Assembly (NCBI GenBank): GCA_964576715.1
Contig: CAZNWE010000008.1
Location: 1-64,000 of the forward strand
DNA: 64,000 nucleotides
Direction of reading: 5' to 3'
From: SLRI01 sp964576715
GTDB lineage: Bacteria; Pseudomonadota; Alphaproteobacteria; Geminicoccales; Geminicoccaceae
This document shows positions 1-8,434 of this stretch, one piece after another. A program made the translations under genes and the position numbers. How positions within the stretch are numbered: the first letter of the stretch is position 1; every line of letters begins with the position of its first letter. The notes under the pieces are model-generated. The model worked only from the letters and a program-made list of their open reading frames with translations. It was not told the DNA's origin and searched no databases.

Positions 1-104
1 GCCAGCGGTGCCGCGGCGGCGGCACTGCTGGTCGAGAGCAGCTCGTGCGCGTGCCGCGTGGGGCCGAAACGGTCGAAATCGTCGACGTCGGTGAAGCTCA
101 TCAT
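1..104 (-). CDS. 5' end of an unidentified protein (partial)
   Basis: Reading the minus strand from 104 gives ATG ATG followed by an open frame that runs off the left edge (about 34 codons). A purine-rich AAGGGGGA sits directly upstream and suits the second ATG at 101. The visible residues include FDRFGPTRHAHELL followed by an alanine-rich stretch. That composition resembles the N-terminus of phasin-type granule proteins, but the piece is too short to assign. It is divergent from the sulfotransferase at 294, so the 190 bp between them should hold both promoters. Confidence 0.5.
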   Translation of the reverse strand, partial: MMSFTDVDDFDRFGPTRHAHELLSTSSAAAAAPL

Positions 105-293
105 TCCCCCTTGCCCATGCTAATGAACGCGTCGAAAGGCAGCCTGTCACGGCGATCTATTATGGTAGGATACGTTGCAAACTTTTCATCGATCGGCAAG
201 CATCGATGTCGATCGAATTGGCGTTCAGCCAGTGGAGGAACGATTGCCTTCGAATTCGCGCATACTCACGACCAGCCGGCTGCAAGTGCGGCG

Positions 294-1163
294 ATGACCA
301 CATGCATTCATTTCATCTCCGGCTTGCCCCGCTCGGGCTCGACGCTGCTCGCTGGCATCCTCCGGCAGAACCCGCGCTTTCATGCGGCGATGACGAGCCC
401 GGTGGGCGCGCTCTTCAGCGTGATGCTGAATGCCATGAGCCGTGGCAATGAGACGGCACTCTTCATCGACGAGGCGCAGCGCAAGGATCTGCTGGCTGCG
501 CTGTTCGAAAGCTATTACCGGCCGCAAGCGGACAAGGCCGTCATCTTCGACACCAACCGGGTCTGGTGCGCCCGGCTGCCGGCGCTGCTCTCGCTGTTTC
601 CCGACGCCAAGGTGATCTGCTGTGTGCGCAGCGTCGCCTGGATCATGGACAGCATCGAGCGGCTGGTGCGGCAGAACGCCTTCGAGCCGTCGCGGCTGTT
701 CGCTACAGCCGAGGAGCGGGCCACCGTGTTCAGCCGCATCGAGGCGCTGGCGCATCGCGACCGCATGGTCGGCTTCGCCTGGTCCGCGCTCAAGGAGGCG
801 TATTACGGCGAGCACGGCCGGTCGCTGTTGATCCTCGAATACGACATTCTGGCGCAGCGGCCGTTCGAAACCTTGCGGCTGATCTACCAGTTTCTGGACG
901 AGCCGGCCTTCGACCACGATTTCGAGGCTGTCGATTACGCCGAGCCCGAGTTCGACGCGCAGCTCGCGACGCCGGGCCTGCACACGGTCAAGCGCCGGGT
1001 GGCATTCGTGCCGCGTCGTACCATCCTGCCGCCCGATCTCTTCAGCAAGTACACCGCCCTCTCGTTCTGGCGCGACCCCGCCGGTTCGGCGGCGTTTCGC
1101 ATCACCGTCCAGCCGGAGCCGGTGGCGGAGACCGGCACGACAGCGGAGGCCCCGGCACCCTGA
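294..1163 (+). CDS. Sulfotransferase family protein
   Basis: The 289-residue product begins MTTCIHFISGLPRSGSTLL. The PRSGST segment near residues 11-16 is the 5'-phosphosulfate binding loop of PAPS-dependent sulfotransferases, and VRSVAWIMDS around residue 110 fits the 3'-phosphate binding region. The family moves a sulfuryl group from PAPS to an acceptor, or in many bacteria is of unknown substrate. The open frame extends upstream to 45, but the upstream residues look like non-coding translation, so the start was placed at 294 where family similarity begins. No PAPS synthesis gene is nearby. The gene ends 59 bp before the MarR gene and may be unrelated to the catabolic island. Confidence 0.8.
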   Translation: MTTCIHFISGLPRSGSTLLAGILRQNPRFHAAMTSPVGALFSVMLNAMSRGNETALFIDEAQRKDLLAALFESYYRPQADKAVIFDTNRVWCARLPALLSLFPDAKVICCVRSVAWIMDSIERLVRQNAFEPSRLFATAEERATVFSRIEALAHRDRMVGFAWSALKEAYYGEHGRSLLILEYDILAQRPFETLRLIYQFLDEPAFDHDFEAVDYAEPEFDAQLATPGLHTVKRRVAFVPRRTILPPDLFSKYTALSFWRDPAGSAAFRITVQPEPVAETGTTAEAPAP

Positions 1164-1222
1164 AGGGCTTGCCCGAGCCGCCGCCAATTGGCAGAAGCGT
1201 CGGACATCATGCGGGACGGGCG

Positions 1223-1651
1223 ATGACCACGGCAACCGACGGCTATGTTCTCGACCAGCAGGTCGGCCATCTGTTGCGCCGCGCCAGCCAGCGCCACACG
1301 GCGCTCTTCGCCAGGCGTTTCGCGGCGTTCGATCTCACGCCGTTGCAGTTCGCCGTGCTGATGCGGCTGCGCGAGTCCGGACCGTTGTCGCAGAACCTGC
1401 TCGGCCGCCAGACCGCAATGGACCCGAACACCGTCCAGGGGGTGATCCTGCGGCTGTTGCGCCGCCGGCTGGTCACCCGCTCGAGCAGTACCGAGGACAA
1501 GCGGCGCAAGCTCCTGACGCTCACCGCCGATGGCCGGCAGCTGGCCGAGCGGCTGGTCGAGGAGGGCCTGGCGGTCAGCGAGGAGACGCTGGCGCCGCTG
1601 TCCGGTGCGCAACGCCACCAGTTCCTCGGCCTGCTCGGCAAGCTCACCTGA
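1223..1651 (+). CDS. MarR family transcriptional regulator
   Basis: This is a 142-residue winged-helix regulator of normal MarR length. The recognition region reads LSQNLLGRQTAMDPNTVQGV and is followed by the wing with TEDKRRKLLTLTADG, both typical of MarR proteins. Such proteins usually repress their own and neighbouring genes and release DNA on binding an aromatic ligand. It lies 90 bp upstream of korA in the same orientation, and is therefore the obvious candidate regulator of the island that follows. Start at ATG 1223; no in-frame alternative fits the family better. Confidence 0.88.
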   Translation: MTTATDGYVLDQQVGHLLRRASQRHTALFARRFAAFDLTPLQFAVLMRLRESGPLSQNLLGRQTAMDPNTVQGVILRLLRRRLVTRSSSTEDKRRKLLTLTADGRQLAERLVEEGLAVSEETLAPLSGAQRHQFLGLLGKLT

Positions 1652-1668
1652 GCGCCAACAGTCGTGAC

Positions 1669-1692
1669 TTGTCGATGGCCAGTCGATATATC
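1669..1692 (+). promoter_or_regulatory. Possible promoter/operator upstream of korA
   Basis: The 89 bp between the MarR gene and korA contain TTGTCG (1669-1674) and the perfect palindrome GATATATC (1685-1692) in an AT-richer patch. The spacing between them is too short for a standard -35/-10 pair. The palindrome could be part of a MarR operator. This is a positional guess only. Confidence 0.2.
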
Positions 1693-1740
1693 ATGTGCGT
1701 TCCAACGAGGGCACGCCAGGCATAGCAGGCGGGGGCAGGG

Positions 1741-3627
1741 ATGAACGAGATGCGACGGCCGGCGCGGACGCTGGTCCCGCCGGCGAGGCGACCGGCACCG
1801 CCCGGCGGTTCGCTGGTGGTGCGCTTCGCCGGCGACAGCGGCGACGGCATGCAGCTGACCGGCAGCCGCTTCACCCAGGAGGCGGCGCTCGGTGGTGCAG
1901 ACCTCGCCACCTTCCCCGACTTCCCGGCCGAGATCAGGGCACCGGTCGGCACCACTTTCGGGGTCTCGGCGTTCCAGATCCAGTTCGGCGGTAAGCGGGT
2001 GCGCACCCCGGGCGACCAGCTCGATGTGCTGGTGGCGCTCAACCCCGCCGCCTTGAAAGTCAATGTCGCGGATCTGCGGCCGGCGGGCACGCTGATCGTC
2101 GACAGTGCGGCCTTCGGCGAGCGCAACCTGAAGAAGGCCGGGTACGCCACCAACCCGCTCGACGGCCACGATCTCGACCACTTTCGGGTCATGGAGATCG
2201 ACATCACCAAGTTGACGCAGGCGGCGGTCAAGCCGCTCGGCGTCGGCAATCGCGACGCCAATCAGGCCCGCAATTTCTGGACCCTGGGTCTGGTGCTCTG
2301 GCTCACCGGTCGACCGCGCGCCGCGACGCAGGCCTGGATCAGGGAGCGGTTCGCGGACGAGCCGCTGGTCAGGGACGCCAATCTTGCCGCCCTGGATGCC
2401 GGCCACGCCTATGGGGAGACGGCGGAGCTGCCGCGCCTGCCCGAGGTCCTGGCCGCCGGTCAAGCGGCGCCGCTGCCGCCCGGCCGCTATCGCACCGTCA
2501 CCGGCATCGAGGCCCTGGCCTACGGGCTGGTCGAGGGCGGCAGGCTCGCCGGGCTCGAGCTCTTCTACGGCTCCTACCCGATCACCCCGGCCTCCGGCCT
2601 GCTGCATGCCCTGGCCCGGCTCGGCAGCTATGGCGTGCGGACCTTTCAGGCCGAGGACGAGATCGCCGCCGTCTGTGCGGCGATCGGCGCATCCTACGCC
2701 GGCAAGCTCGGGATCACCGGCAGCTCGGGCCCGGGCATCGCGTTGAAGACCGAGGCGTTGGGCCTCGCCGTCGCCACCGAGTTGCCGCTCGTCGTCATCG
2801 ACGCCCAGCGCGGCGGTCCGTCCACGGGATTGCCGACCAAGACCGAGCAGTCCGATCTCTTTCAGGCCGTGCTCGGCCGCAACGCCGACGCGCCGCTCGT
2901 GGTGCTCGCCGCCGCCACGCCCGGCGACTGCTTCGCGGTGGCGATCGAGGCCGTCCGCCTCGCTGCCACCTACATGACCCCGGTGATACTGCTGACCGAC
3001 GGTTTTCTCGCCAACGCCAGCGAGCCGTGGCTGGTGCCGGATCTCGGCCGGATGGCACCTTTCCCGATCGCGCAGGGTGCGGATCCCGAGACCTTCGAGC
3101 CTTATGTCCGCGACCCGGTGACCCTCGCCCGGCCCTGGGTGCCACCGGGGACGCCGGGGCTGCGGCATCGCATCGGCGGCATCGAGCGCGCCGACAAGAG
3201 CGGCGACATCTCCTACGATCCCGCCAATCACCAGACGATGACCGACTATCGACGACGCAAGATCGACGGTGTTGCCGCCGCCGTCCCCGAGCAGACGCTC
3301 GAGGTTGGGGCGACGGGCGACGACGTTCTGATCGTCGGCTGGGGTTCGACCTACGGTGCGATCGAGAGTGCCGTCGACCGGCTGCGCGATGCCGGCCACA
3401 ACGTGGCGCATGCCCACGTCCGCTACGTCTGGCCGCTGCCCCGCAACCTGGCGCGGCTGATCGCCGGGTACCGTCACGTCCTCGTTCCAGAGCTCAATGC
3501 CGGGCAGTTCGCTTTCGTCCTGCAAGCCGTGCTCGGGCGCAAGGTCGAGAGCCTGACCAAGGTGACCGGCAAGCCGTTCACTGCGGCCGAGATCGAGGGC
3601 CGCGTTCGCACCCTGCTGGAGGCCTGA
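1741..3627 (+). CDS. korA: 2-oxoacid:ferredoxin oxidoreductase, fused gamma-alpha subunit
   Basis: This 628-residue protein is the large chain of a two-subunit 2-oxoacid:ferredoxin oxidoreductase, which oxidatively decarboxylates a 2-oxoacid (2-oxoglutarate in Kor enzymes) to the acyl-CoA and reduces ferredoxin. The N-terminal gamma domain shows VVRFAGDSGDGMQLTG near residues 25-40. The alpha domain carries the YPITPAS motif near 278 and FQAEDEIAA after it. KorB follows after a 4-base gap. Next to a molybdenum hydroxylase and a ferredoxin-dependent ring reductase, its likely job here is to supply low-potential electrons. The 2-oxoacid specificity cannot be read from sequence. Confidence 0.9.
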   Translation: MNEMRRPARTLVPPARRPAPPGGSLVVRFAGDSGDGMQLTGSRFTQEAALGGADLATFPDFPAEIRAPVGTTFGVSAFQIQFGGKRVRTPGDQLDVLVALNPAALKVNVADLRPAGTLIVDSAAFGERNLKKAGYATNPLDGHDLDHFRVMEIDITKLTQAAVKPLGVGNRDANQARNFWTLGLVLWLTGRPRAATQAWIRERFADEPLVRDANLAALDAGHAYGETAELPRLPEVLAAGQAAPLPPGRYRTVTGIEALAYGLVEGGRLAGLELFYGSYPITPASGLLHALARLGSYGVRTFQAEDEIAAVCAAIGASYAGKLGITGSSGPGIALKTEALGLAVATELPLVVIDAQRGGPSTGLPTKTEQSDLFQAVLGRNADAPLVVLAAATPGDCFAVAIEAVRLAATYMTPVILLTDGFLANASEPWLVPDLGRMAPFPIAQGADPETFEPYVRDPVTLARPWVPPGTPGLRHRIGGIERADKSGDISYDPANHQTMTDYRRRKIDGVAAAVPEQTLEVGATGDDVLIVGWGSTYGAIESAVDRLRDAGHNVAHAHVRYVWPLPRNLARLIAGYRHVLVPELNAGQFAFVLQAVLGRKVESLTKVTGKPFTAAEIEGRVRTLLEA

Positions 3628-3631
3628 AGCG

Positions 3632-4645
3632 ATGGTCGCCGTCCTCGACCGCGAGCCGAAACCGACGACAGCCAAGGACTGGGCCAGTGATCAGGAGGTC
3701 CGCTGGTGCCCGGGCTGCGGTGACTACGCCATCCTCAAGGCGGTGCAGAAGACCCTGGCGGAGATCAGGGCCGATCCCGACAACACCGTCTTTGTCTCGG
3801 GCATCGGCTGTGCGGCACGCTTCCCCTACTACGTGGACTCGTACGGCTTCCACACCATCCACGGCCGAGCCGCGGCCATCGCCACGGGGGTCAAGCTGGC
3901 CAATCCGGACCTCGATGTTTGGGTCGTCTCCGGCGACGGCGACAGCCTCTCGATCGGCGGCAACCACCTGATGCATCTGCTCCGGCGCAACGTCGATCTG
4001 GTCTATCTCCTGTTCAACAATCAGGTGTACGGCTTGACCAAGGGCCAGGCCTCGCCGACCAGCCCGGTGGGGCAGGTGACTCCGTCCACACCCGCGGGGT
4101 CGCTCGACGCACCGGTCAATGCCGCCGCCTTCGCTCTCGGCTCGGGTGCGAGGTTCGTCGCCCGGGTGCCAGATGTCGCGCAAGCAGCGATGGTCGACGT
4201 GCTGACCCGGGCGCACCGCTATGCCGGCACCGGGTTCGTCGAGATCCTGCAGAACTGCATCGTCTACAATGACGGCGCTTTTGCCACGGTGACCGACAAG
4301 GCTACCGCGGCCGAGCATCAGCTCTGGTGCCGGCACGGCGAGCCGCTGCTGTTCGCCGGCGGCAGCATGGGCCTCAGGCTGGTGCCCGAGCGCCTTGCCC
4401 TCGAGGTCTTCACCGTGGGCGAGGATGGCTTCGGTATCGAGCACGCGATGGTCCACGACGAGAGCAACCCGATCCTCGCCCAGCTCCTCGTCCGCCTCGA
4501 AGCGCCCAAGGCTCTGGGTGTGATCCATTGCGTCGAGGCCCGGACCTACGAGCAGCTGTTCAGGGCCGCCGGTGCGCCGCCGAAGCCGGACCTCGCTGAC
4601 CTGCAGCAGCTGGTCACCGGCCGCACCACCTGGATCATCGACTAG
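3632..4645 (+). CDS. korB: 2-oxoacid:ferredoxin oxidoreductase, beta subunit
   Basis: The 337-residue beta subunit binds thiamine diphosphate and a [4Fe-4S] cluster. The ThDP motif begins GDGDSLSIGGNH and ends at NNQVYGLTKGQ. The candidate cluster cysteines are in RWCPGCGDY, GIGCAAR and QNCIVYND, the arrangement expected for KorB/VorB. It pairs with korA directly upstream to form the catalytic heterodimer. No ferredoxin gene is visible in the window, so the electron carrier must be encoded elsewhere, or the partner enzyme accepts electrons directly. Confidence 0.9.
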   Translation: MVAVLDREPKPTTAKDWASDQEVRWCPGCGDYAILKAVQKTLAEIRADPDNTVFVSGIGCAARFPYYVDSYGFHTIHGRAAAIATGVKLANPDLDVWVVSGDGDSLSIGGNHLMHLLRRNVDLVYLLFNNQVYGLTKGQASPTSPVGQVTPSTPAGSLDAPVNAAAFALGSGARFVARVPDVAQAAMVDVLTRAHRYAGTGFVEILQNCIVYNDGAFATVTDKATAAEHQLWCRHGEPLLFAGGSMGLRLVPERLALEVFTVGEDGFGIEHAMVHDESNPILAQLLVRLEAPKALGVIHCVEARTYEQLFRAAGAPPKPDLADLQQLVTGRTTWIID

Positions 4646-4757
4646 AGCCGGTCGAATCGGCTTGACAGGCCATGGTGGCTGCCGACAGCTTGTTTCAGCA
4701 CTAATAACCTTTTGCGGTAGCCACAGCGACGGAGCCACCCTGGTCGAGCGGATCGGA

Positions 4758-5624
4758 ATGGGCGCCTATCATCGGCCGCATGACGTCGACGCGGCGCTGC
4801 GGCTCTTGGCCGCGACGGGGGCTCGACCCGTGGCCGGTGGCACGGACCTCTTTCCCACCGACGCGACGACGACTGCCTGGGGCGGTCGTGGCCTGGAGCA
4901 GGCGCAGCTTCTCGACCTCGCCCGCCTGACCGAGCTGCGGCGGATTGACGACCGCGGCGATCGGATCGAAATCGGTGCCCTGGTCACCTGGGCTGCTGCC
5001 GGCGCGTCGACCCTGCCACCCTGGTTCGACGCCGTGCGGACGGCAGCGCGCGCGGTGGGTGGTGCGCAGGTGCAGAACCGCGGCACGCTCGGCGGCAATA
5101 TCTGCAATGCATCGCCCGCCGCCGACGGCGTGCCGGCGCTCCTCGCCCTTGATGCCCGGGTACGGCTAACAAGCATTCGAGGTTGCCGGGAGCTGCCATT
5201 GGCCGGCTTCCTGGTCGGCAACCGGCGGACGACGCGCCAGTCGGACGAACTCCTGACCCATATCGTCGTGCCGAAGCCGAACGACTTGGCACGGTCGATG
5301 TTTCTCAAGCTTGGTGCCCGGCGCTATCTGGTCATCTCGATCGCCATGGTGGCGGCGACCGTGGCGGTCGACGACGCGGGCCGCATCGCGGACGCCCGGA
5401 TCGCCGTCGGCGCCTGCTCGGCCGTGGCCCAGCGCCTGACGACGCTCGAATCACGGATCAGCGGCCTGACCCCGGCTGCGGCCGCCGCCGAGGTCACCGC
5501 CGCCGACCTGTCGGCGCTGCAGCCGATCGACGATGTCCGCGCCAGCGCCGATTATCGCCGCCATGCGGCCCTGGTTCTCGTTCGCCGGGCCCTCGGCGGA
5601 CAGCCTCTGGCGGCGGTGGCATGA
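4758..5624 (+). CDS. Molybdenum hydroxylase, FAD-binding subunit (CoxM/XdhB-like)
   Basis: This 288-residue subunit passes electrons from the Fe-S subunit to FAD. It shows both FAD-binding signatures of the family: VAGGTDLFP at residues 25-33 and NRGTLGGNICNA at 107-118. The stop overlaps the ATG of the next subunit (ATGA at 5621-5624). ATG 4758 was chosen because the family consensus begins there, although the frame is open upstream. The 112-bp gap before it holds a perfect TTGACA at 4662-4667 with no convincing -10, so a separate promoter is possible. The physiological substrate is unknown. Confidence 0.88.
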   Translation: MGAYHRPHDVDAALRLLAATGARPVAGGTDLFPTDATTTAWGGRGLEQAQLLDLARLTELRRIDDRGDRIEIGALVTWAAAGASTLPPWFDAVRTAARAVGGAQVQNRGTLGGNICNASPAADGVPALLALDARVRLTSIRGCRELPLAGFLVGNRRTTRQSDELLTHIVVPKPNDLARSMFLKLGARRYLVISIAMVAATVAVDDAGRIADARIAVGACSAVAQRLTTLESRISGLTPAAAAAEVTAADLSALQPIDDVRASADYRRHAALVLVRRALGGQPLAAVA

Positions 5625-8434
5625 CGGCGCTGGCATGTCGCGCTGCATCGGCAGGGCAGGGCACGGCGTTCCAGCTGAATGGCCGGGCGATTATCGCCCA
5701 ATCTCCCGCCGTGACCCGTCTCAGCCGCGTGCTGCGCGACGAGTTCGGCCTCACCGGCACCAAGTCCGGCTGCGACGCCGGCGATTGCGGCGCCTGCACG
5801 GTTCTCCTCGACTGCCGCCAGGTCTGCGCCTGCCTGGTGCCGCTGGGGCAGGTCACGGACCGTGTTGTGACCACCATCGAGGGCTTGGCATCCGACCCCC
5901 TGATGGCCCGCCTGCAGACCGGGTTCGTGGCCGGCGGGGCCGTCCAGTGCGGCATCTGCACCCCCGGCATGCTGATGGCCGCGTACGATCTCTTGATTCG
6001 CCACCCGACCGCCGGCCGCCGGGCGATCGAGGACGCTCTCGGCGGGGTGCTCTGCCGCTGCACCGGCTACCGGCAGATCGCCGCCGCCGTCGCCAACACG
6101 ATCCGTGACATGCAGTTCAGCGGCAGCCAGCGGCGCTCGGCCGAGCAGGCGATCGCCGGCAACACGGTTCGTGACATGCCACGCGACCGGGGTGCCCCGG
6201 CTTGCGTCGGGGCGCGGCTCGCCAGGTACGATGCCCGGCACAAGGTCGATGGTACCGAGCATTTCGGCGCCGATGCCATTCCCGACCGAGCCTGGCGTCT
6301 GCGCGTCGTCCGTTCGCCCCATGCCCGCGCCCGGTTCCGCCTGGGTGATCTCGCCGCCGTCGAGGCGCGCTTTGGCATTCGCATCCTGACCGCCGCCGAC
6401 GTCCCCGGCGTCAACGGCTTTGCAGTCTATCCCGAACGCAAGGACCAGCCTGTGCTGGCCGCTGATCAGGTGCGCTTTCGCGGCGAGGCGGTCGCCGCCC
6501 TGGTCGGGCCGCCAGCGGCCCTGGCCAACATCGCCGATGCCGACCTGCCGATCGATTGGCAGCCGCTGGAACCCGTCGCTTTCGCCGCCGCCCGGTGTGG
6601 CGAGGCGCCCGATCTGCATGCCGACCGACCTTGGAACGTTTTGACCGAGGGGTTCCTGGAGCTCGGCGATCTGTCCCGCGCTGTCGATGCGGCCGCGACC
6701 ACCGCCGAGATCGCGCTGCAGACCAGCCTCGTCGAACACGCCTATATCGAGCCCGAGGCTGGTTGGGCGGTGCGCCTCGGCGAACGGCTCGAGCTCACCG
6801 TCTCGACCCAGAGCCCGTATCTCGACCGCGACGAGGTCGCCAATGTCATCGGCATTGCACCGACGCGTGTTCGCATCCGCCCGTCGGCCTGCGGCGGCGG
6901 TTTCGGTGGCAAGCTCGACCTTGCCGTCCAGCCGCTCATCGCCATTGCCGCCTGGCTCTTGAACCGCCCGGTCGCCTGCATCTACAGCCGTGCGGAATCC
7001 ATGGCGTCGACCACGAAGCGCCACCCAGCCGCGATCAGGGTCAAGGCAGGGGCGGACGCCGAGGGTCGCATCACCGCACTCGACTTCCACGCTGATTTCG
7101 ATACCGGCGCCTATGCCTCGTGGGGGCCGACAGTCGCCGGTCGTGTGCCGATCCACGCCCCCGGCCCTTATCGGGTAGCCAACCTTCGGGCGCGGACCCG
7201 AGCGATCCTCACCAATGCGCCGCCGAGTGGCGCTTTTCGCGGCTTCGGCGTGCCGCAGGCGCTGCTCGCGGTGGAGCAGGCCTATGACGATCTGGCGCAT
7301 GGGCTCGGCCAGGATCCGCTCGCTTTTCGCATACGCAACGCGCTACGCCCCGGCGACGCTACCGCGTCGGGACAGGTGCTCGAAAGTGTCGGGCTGACCG
7401 AGTGCCTGGAGGCCTTGCGGCCGGCATGGCGGCGGCTGCGGGCGGGTGCGAAAGGGCAGGGGCCGGTCCGCCGCGGTGTCGGCCTCGCCAGCGTGTGGTA
7501 CGGCTGCGGCAATACCGGCATGAGCAACCCCTCGACCCAGCGCGTCAGTCTGCTGCGCAACGGCCGCATTCTCTTTGCCAATGGGGTACAGGAGATCGGC
7601 CAGGGCTCGAGCACGACCATGCCGCAGATCCTGGCCGATGCCTTGGGCGTCCCCTTCGATGCCATAGATGTCACCACGGCCGACACCGATCTCACCCTGG
7701 ATTGCGGCAAATCGTCGGCGTCGCGGCAGACCTTCGTCTCGGGGCGGGCGACCCAACTCGCCGGGGCGGCGCTGCGCGCGCAGATCATCAGGCTCGCCAA
7801 TGCCGGCGCCGATGCGCTGATCACGCTCGGTCCGGGCCATGTTACCGTCAACGACGGCGACCATGCGCGCAGGATCGCCCTCGCCGACCTGCCGCCGGTC
7901 GATGGCGTCGATCCGTCGGTCGCCCTCAACGCCCAAGCGACGTTCGATCCACCCACGACCCCCATCGTCGATGGCAAGGGGGCGCCTTATGCCACTTATG
8001 GGTTCGGTGCCCAACTCGCGGCAGTCGCCGTCGACATCGAGCTCGGCACGGTGACGGTCGAGCACATCGAAGCCGCCTACGACGTTGGACGGGTGATCAA
8101 CCCGACCCAGGTCGAGGGCCAGATCATTGGCGGCATCGCGCAGGGCCTGGGCTTCGCGCTCATGGAAGAATTCGTGCCCGGCCGGACCGAGAACCTGCAC
8201 GATTATCTGATCCCGACCATGGGCGACATCCCCGAGATCGCCATCCATCTGATCGAGGTGGCCGAGCCGCTCGGACCGTTCGGGGCGAAAGGTGTCGGCG
8301 AGCATGCGCTGATCCCGACGGCACCGGCCATCATGAACGCCATCTTCGACGCCACGGGCGTGCGCTTGCAGAGGATCCCGGCACTGCCGCATCGGCTCCA
8401 CGCGGCGCTCCGGGCCGCCGGGGTCAGCCGATGA
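5621..8434 (+). CDS. Molybdenum hydroxylase, fused 2Fe-2S and molybdopterin subunits
   Basis: One 937-residue chain joins what are normally two proteins. Residues 1-157 are the CoxS-type subunit: cluster I cysteines C51, C56, C59 and one of the following cysteines near C69-C71, and cluster II C110, C113, C145 and C147. Residues from about 196 to the end are the CoxL-type Mo subunit: CGGGFGGK from C424, AFRGFG at 538-543, and the catalytic glutamate E894 in GVGEHALIP. The enzyme would hydroxylate an N-heteroaromatic or aromatic-CoA substrate. The joint (residues 158-187) is made of two copies of the island's repeat, translated as NTIRDM and NTVRDM. It overlaps both neighbours by ATGA, so it is co-transcribed. 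Nicotinate- or purine-type specificity cannot be decided here. Confidence 0.9.
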   Translation: MTALACRAASAGQGTAFQLNGRAIIAQSPAVTRLSRVLRDEFGLTGTKSGCDAGDCGACTVLLDCRQVCACLVPLGQVTDRVVTTIEGLASDPLMARLQTGFVAGGAVQCGICTPGMLMAAYDLLIRHPTAGRRAIEDALGGVLCRCTGYRQIAAAVANTIRDMQFSGSQRRSAEQAIAGNTVRDMPRDRGAPACVGARLARYDARHKVDGTEHFGADAIPDRAWRLRVVRSPHARARFRLGDLAAVEARFGIRILTAADVPGVNGFAVYPERKDQPVLAADQVRFRGEAVAALVGPPAALANIADADLPIDWQPLEPVAFAAARCGEAPDLHADRPWNVLTEGFLELGDLSRAVDAAATTAEIALQTSLVEHAYIEPEAGWAVRLGERLELTVSTQSPYLDRDEVANVIGIAPTRVRIRPSACGGGFGGKLDLAVQPLIAIAAWLLNRPVACIYSRAESMASTTKRHPAAIRVKAGADAEGRITALDFHADFDTGAYASWGPTVAGRVPIHAPGPYRVANLRARTRAILTNAPPSGAFRGFGVPQALLAVEQAYDDLAHGLGQDPLAFRIRNALRPGDATASGQVLESVGLTECLEALRPAWRRLRAGAKGQGPVRRGVGLASVWYGCGNTGMSNPSTQRVSLLRNGRILFANGVQEIGQGSSTTMPQILADALGVPFDAIDVTTADTDLTLDCGKSSASRQTFVSGRATQLAGAALRAQIIRLANAGADALITLGPGHVTVNDGDHARRIALADLPPVDGVDPSVALNAQATFDPPTTPIVDGKGAPYATYGFGAQLAAVAVDIELGTVTVEHIEAAYDVGRVINPTQVEGQIIGGIAQGLGFALMEEFVPGRTENLHDYLIPTMGDIPEIAIHLIEVAEPLGPFGAKGVGEHALIPTAPAIMNAIFDATGVRLQRIPALPHRLHAALRAAGVSR
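6092..6180 (+). repeat. Two in-frame copies of the CATGTCAC repeat in the Mo-hydroxylase joint
   Basis: Copies lie at 6092-6112 and 6158-6180, both read as the complement (GTGACATG form), 66 bp apart. That spacing is exactly 22 codons, so both are translated in the same frame, as A-N-T-I-R-D-M and G-N-T-V-R-D-M. Between them lies a short inverted sequence, GCTCGGCCGAGC. The pair sits precisely between the 2Fe-2S and Mo domains, where separate genes would normally end and begin. Confidence 0.75.

Noticed and set aside
45..293. N-terminal extension of the sulfotransferase from ATG 45
   Set aside because: The extension has no family similarity and would overlap the divergent gene's start and promoter region.
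4646..4757. Sigma-54 promoter before the FAD subunit gene
   Set aside because: The GG and GC elements with the required spacing are not there; only an isolated TTGACA is present.
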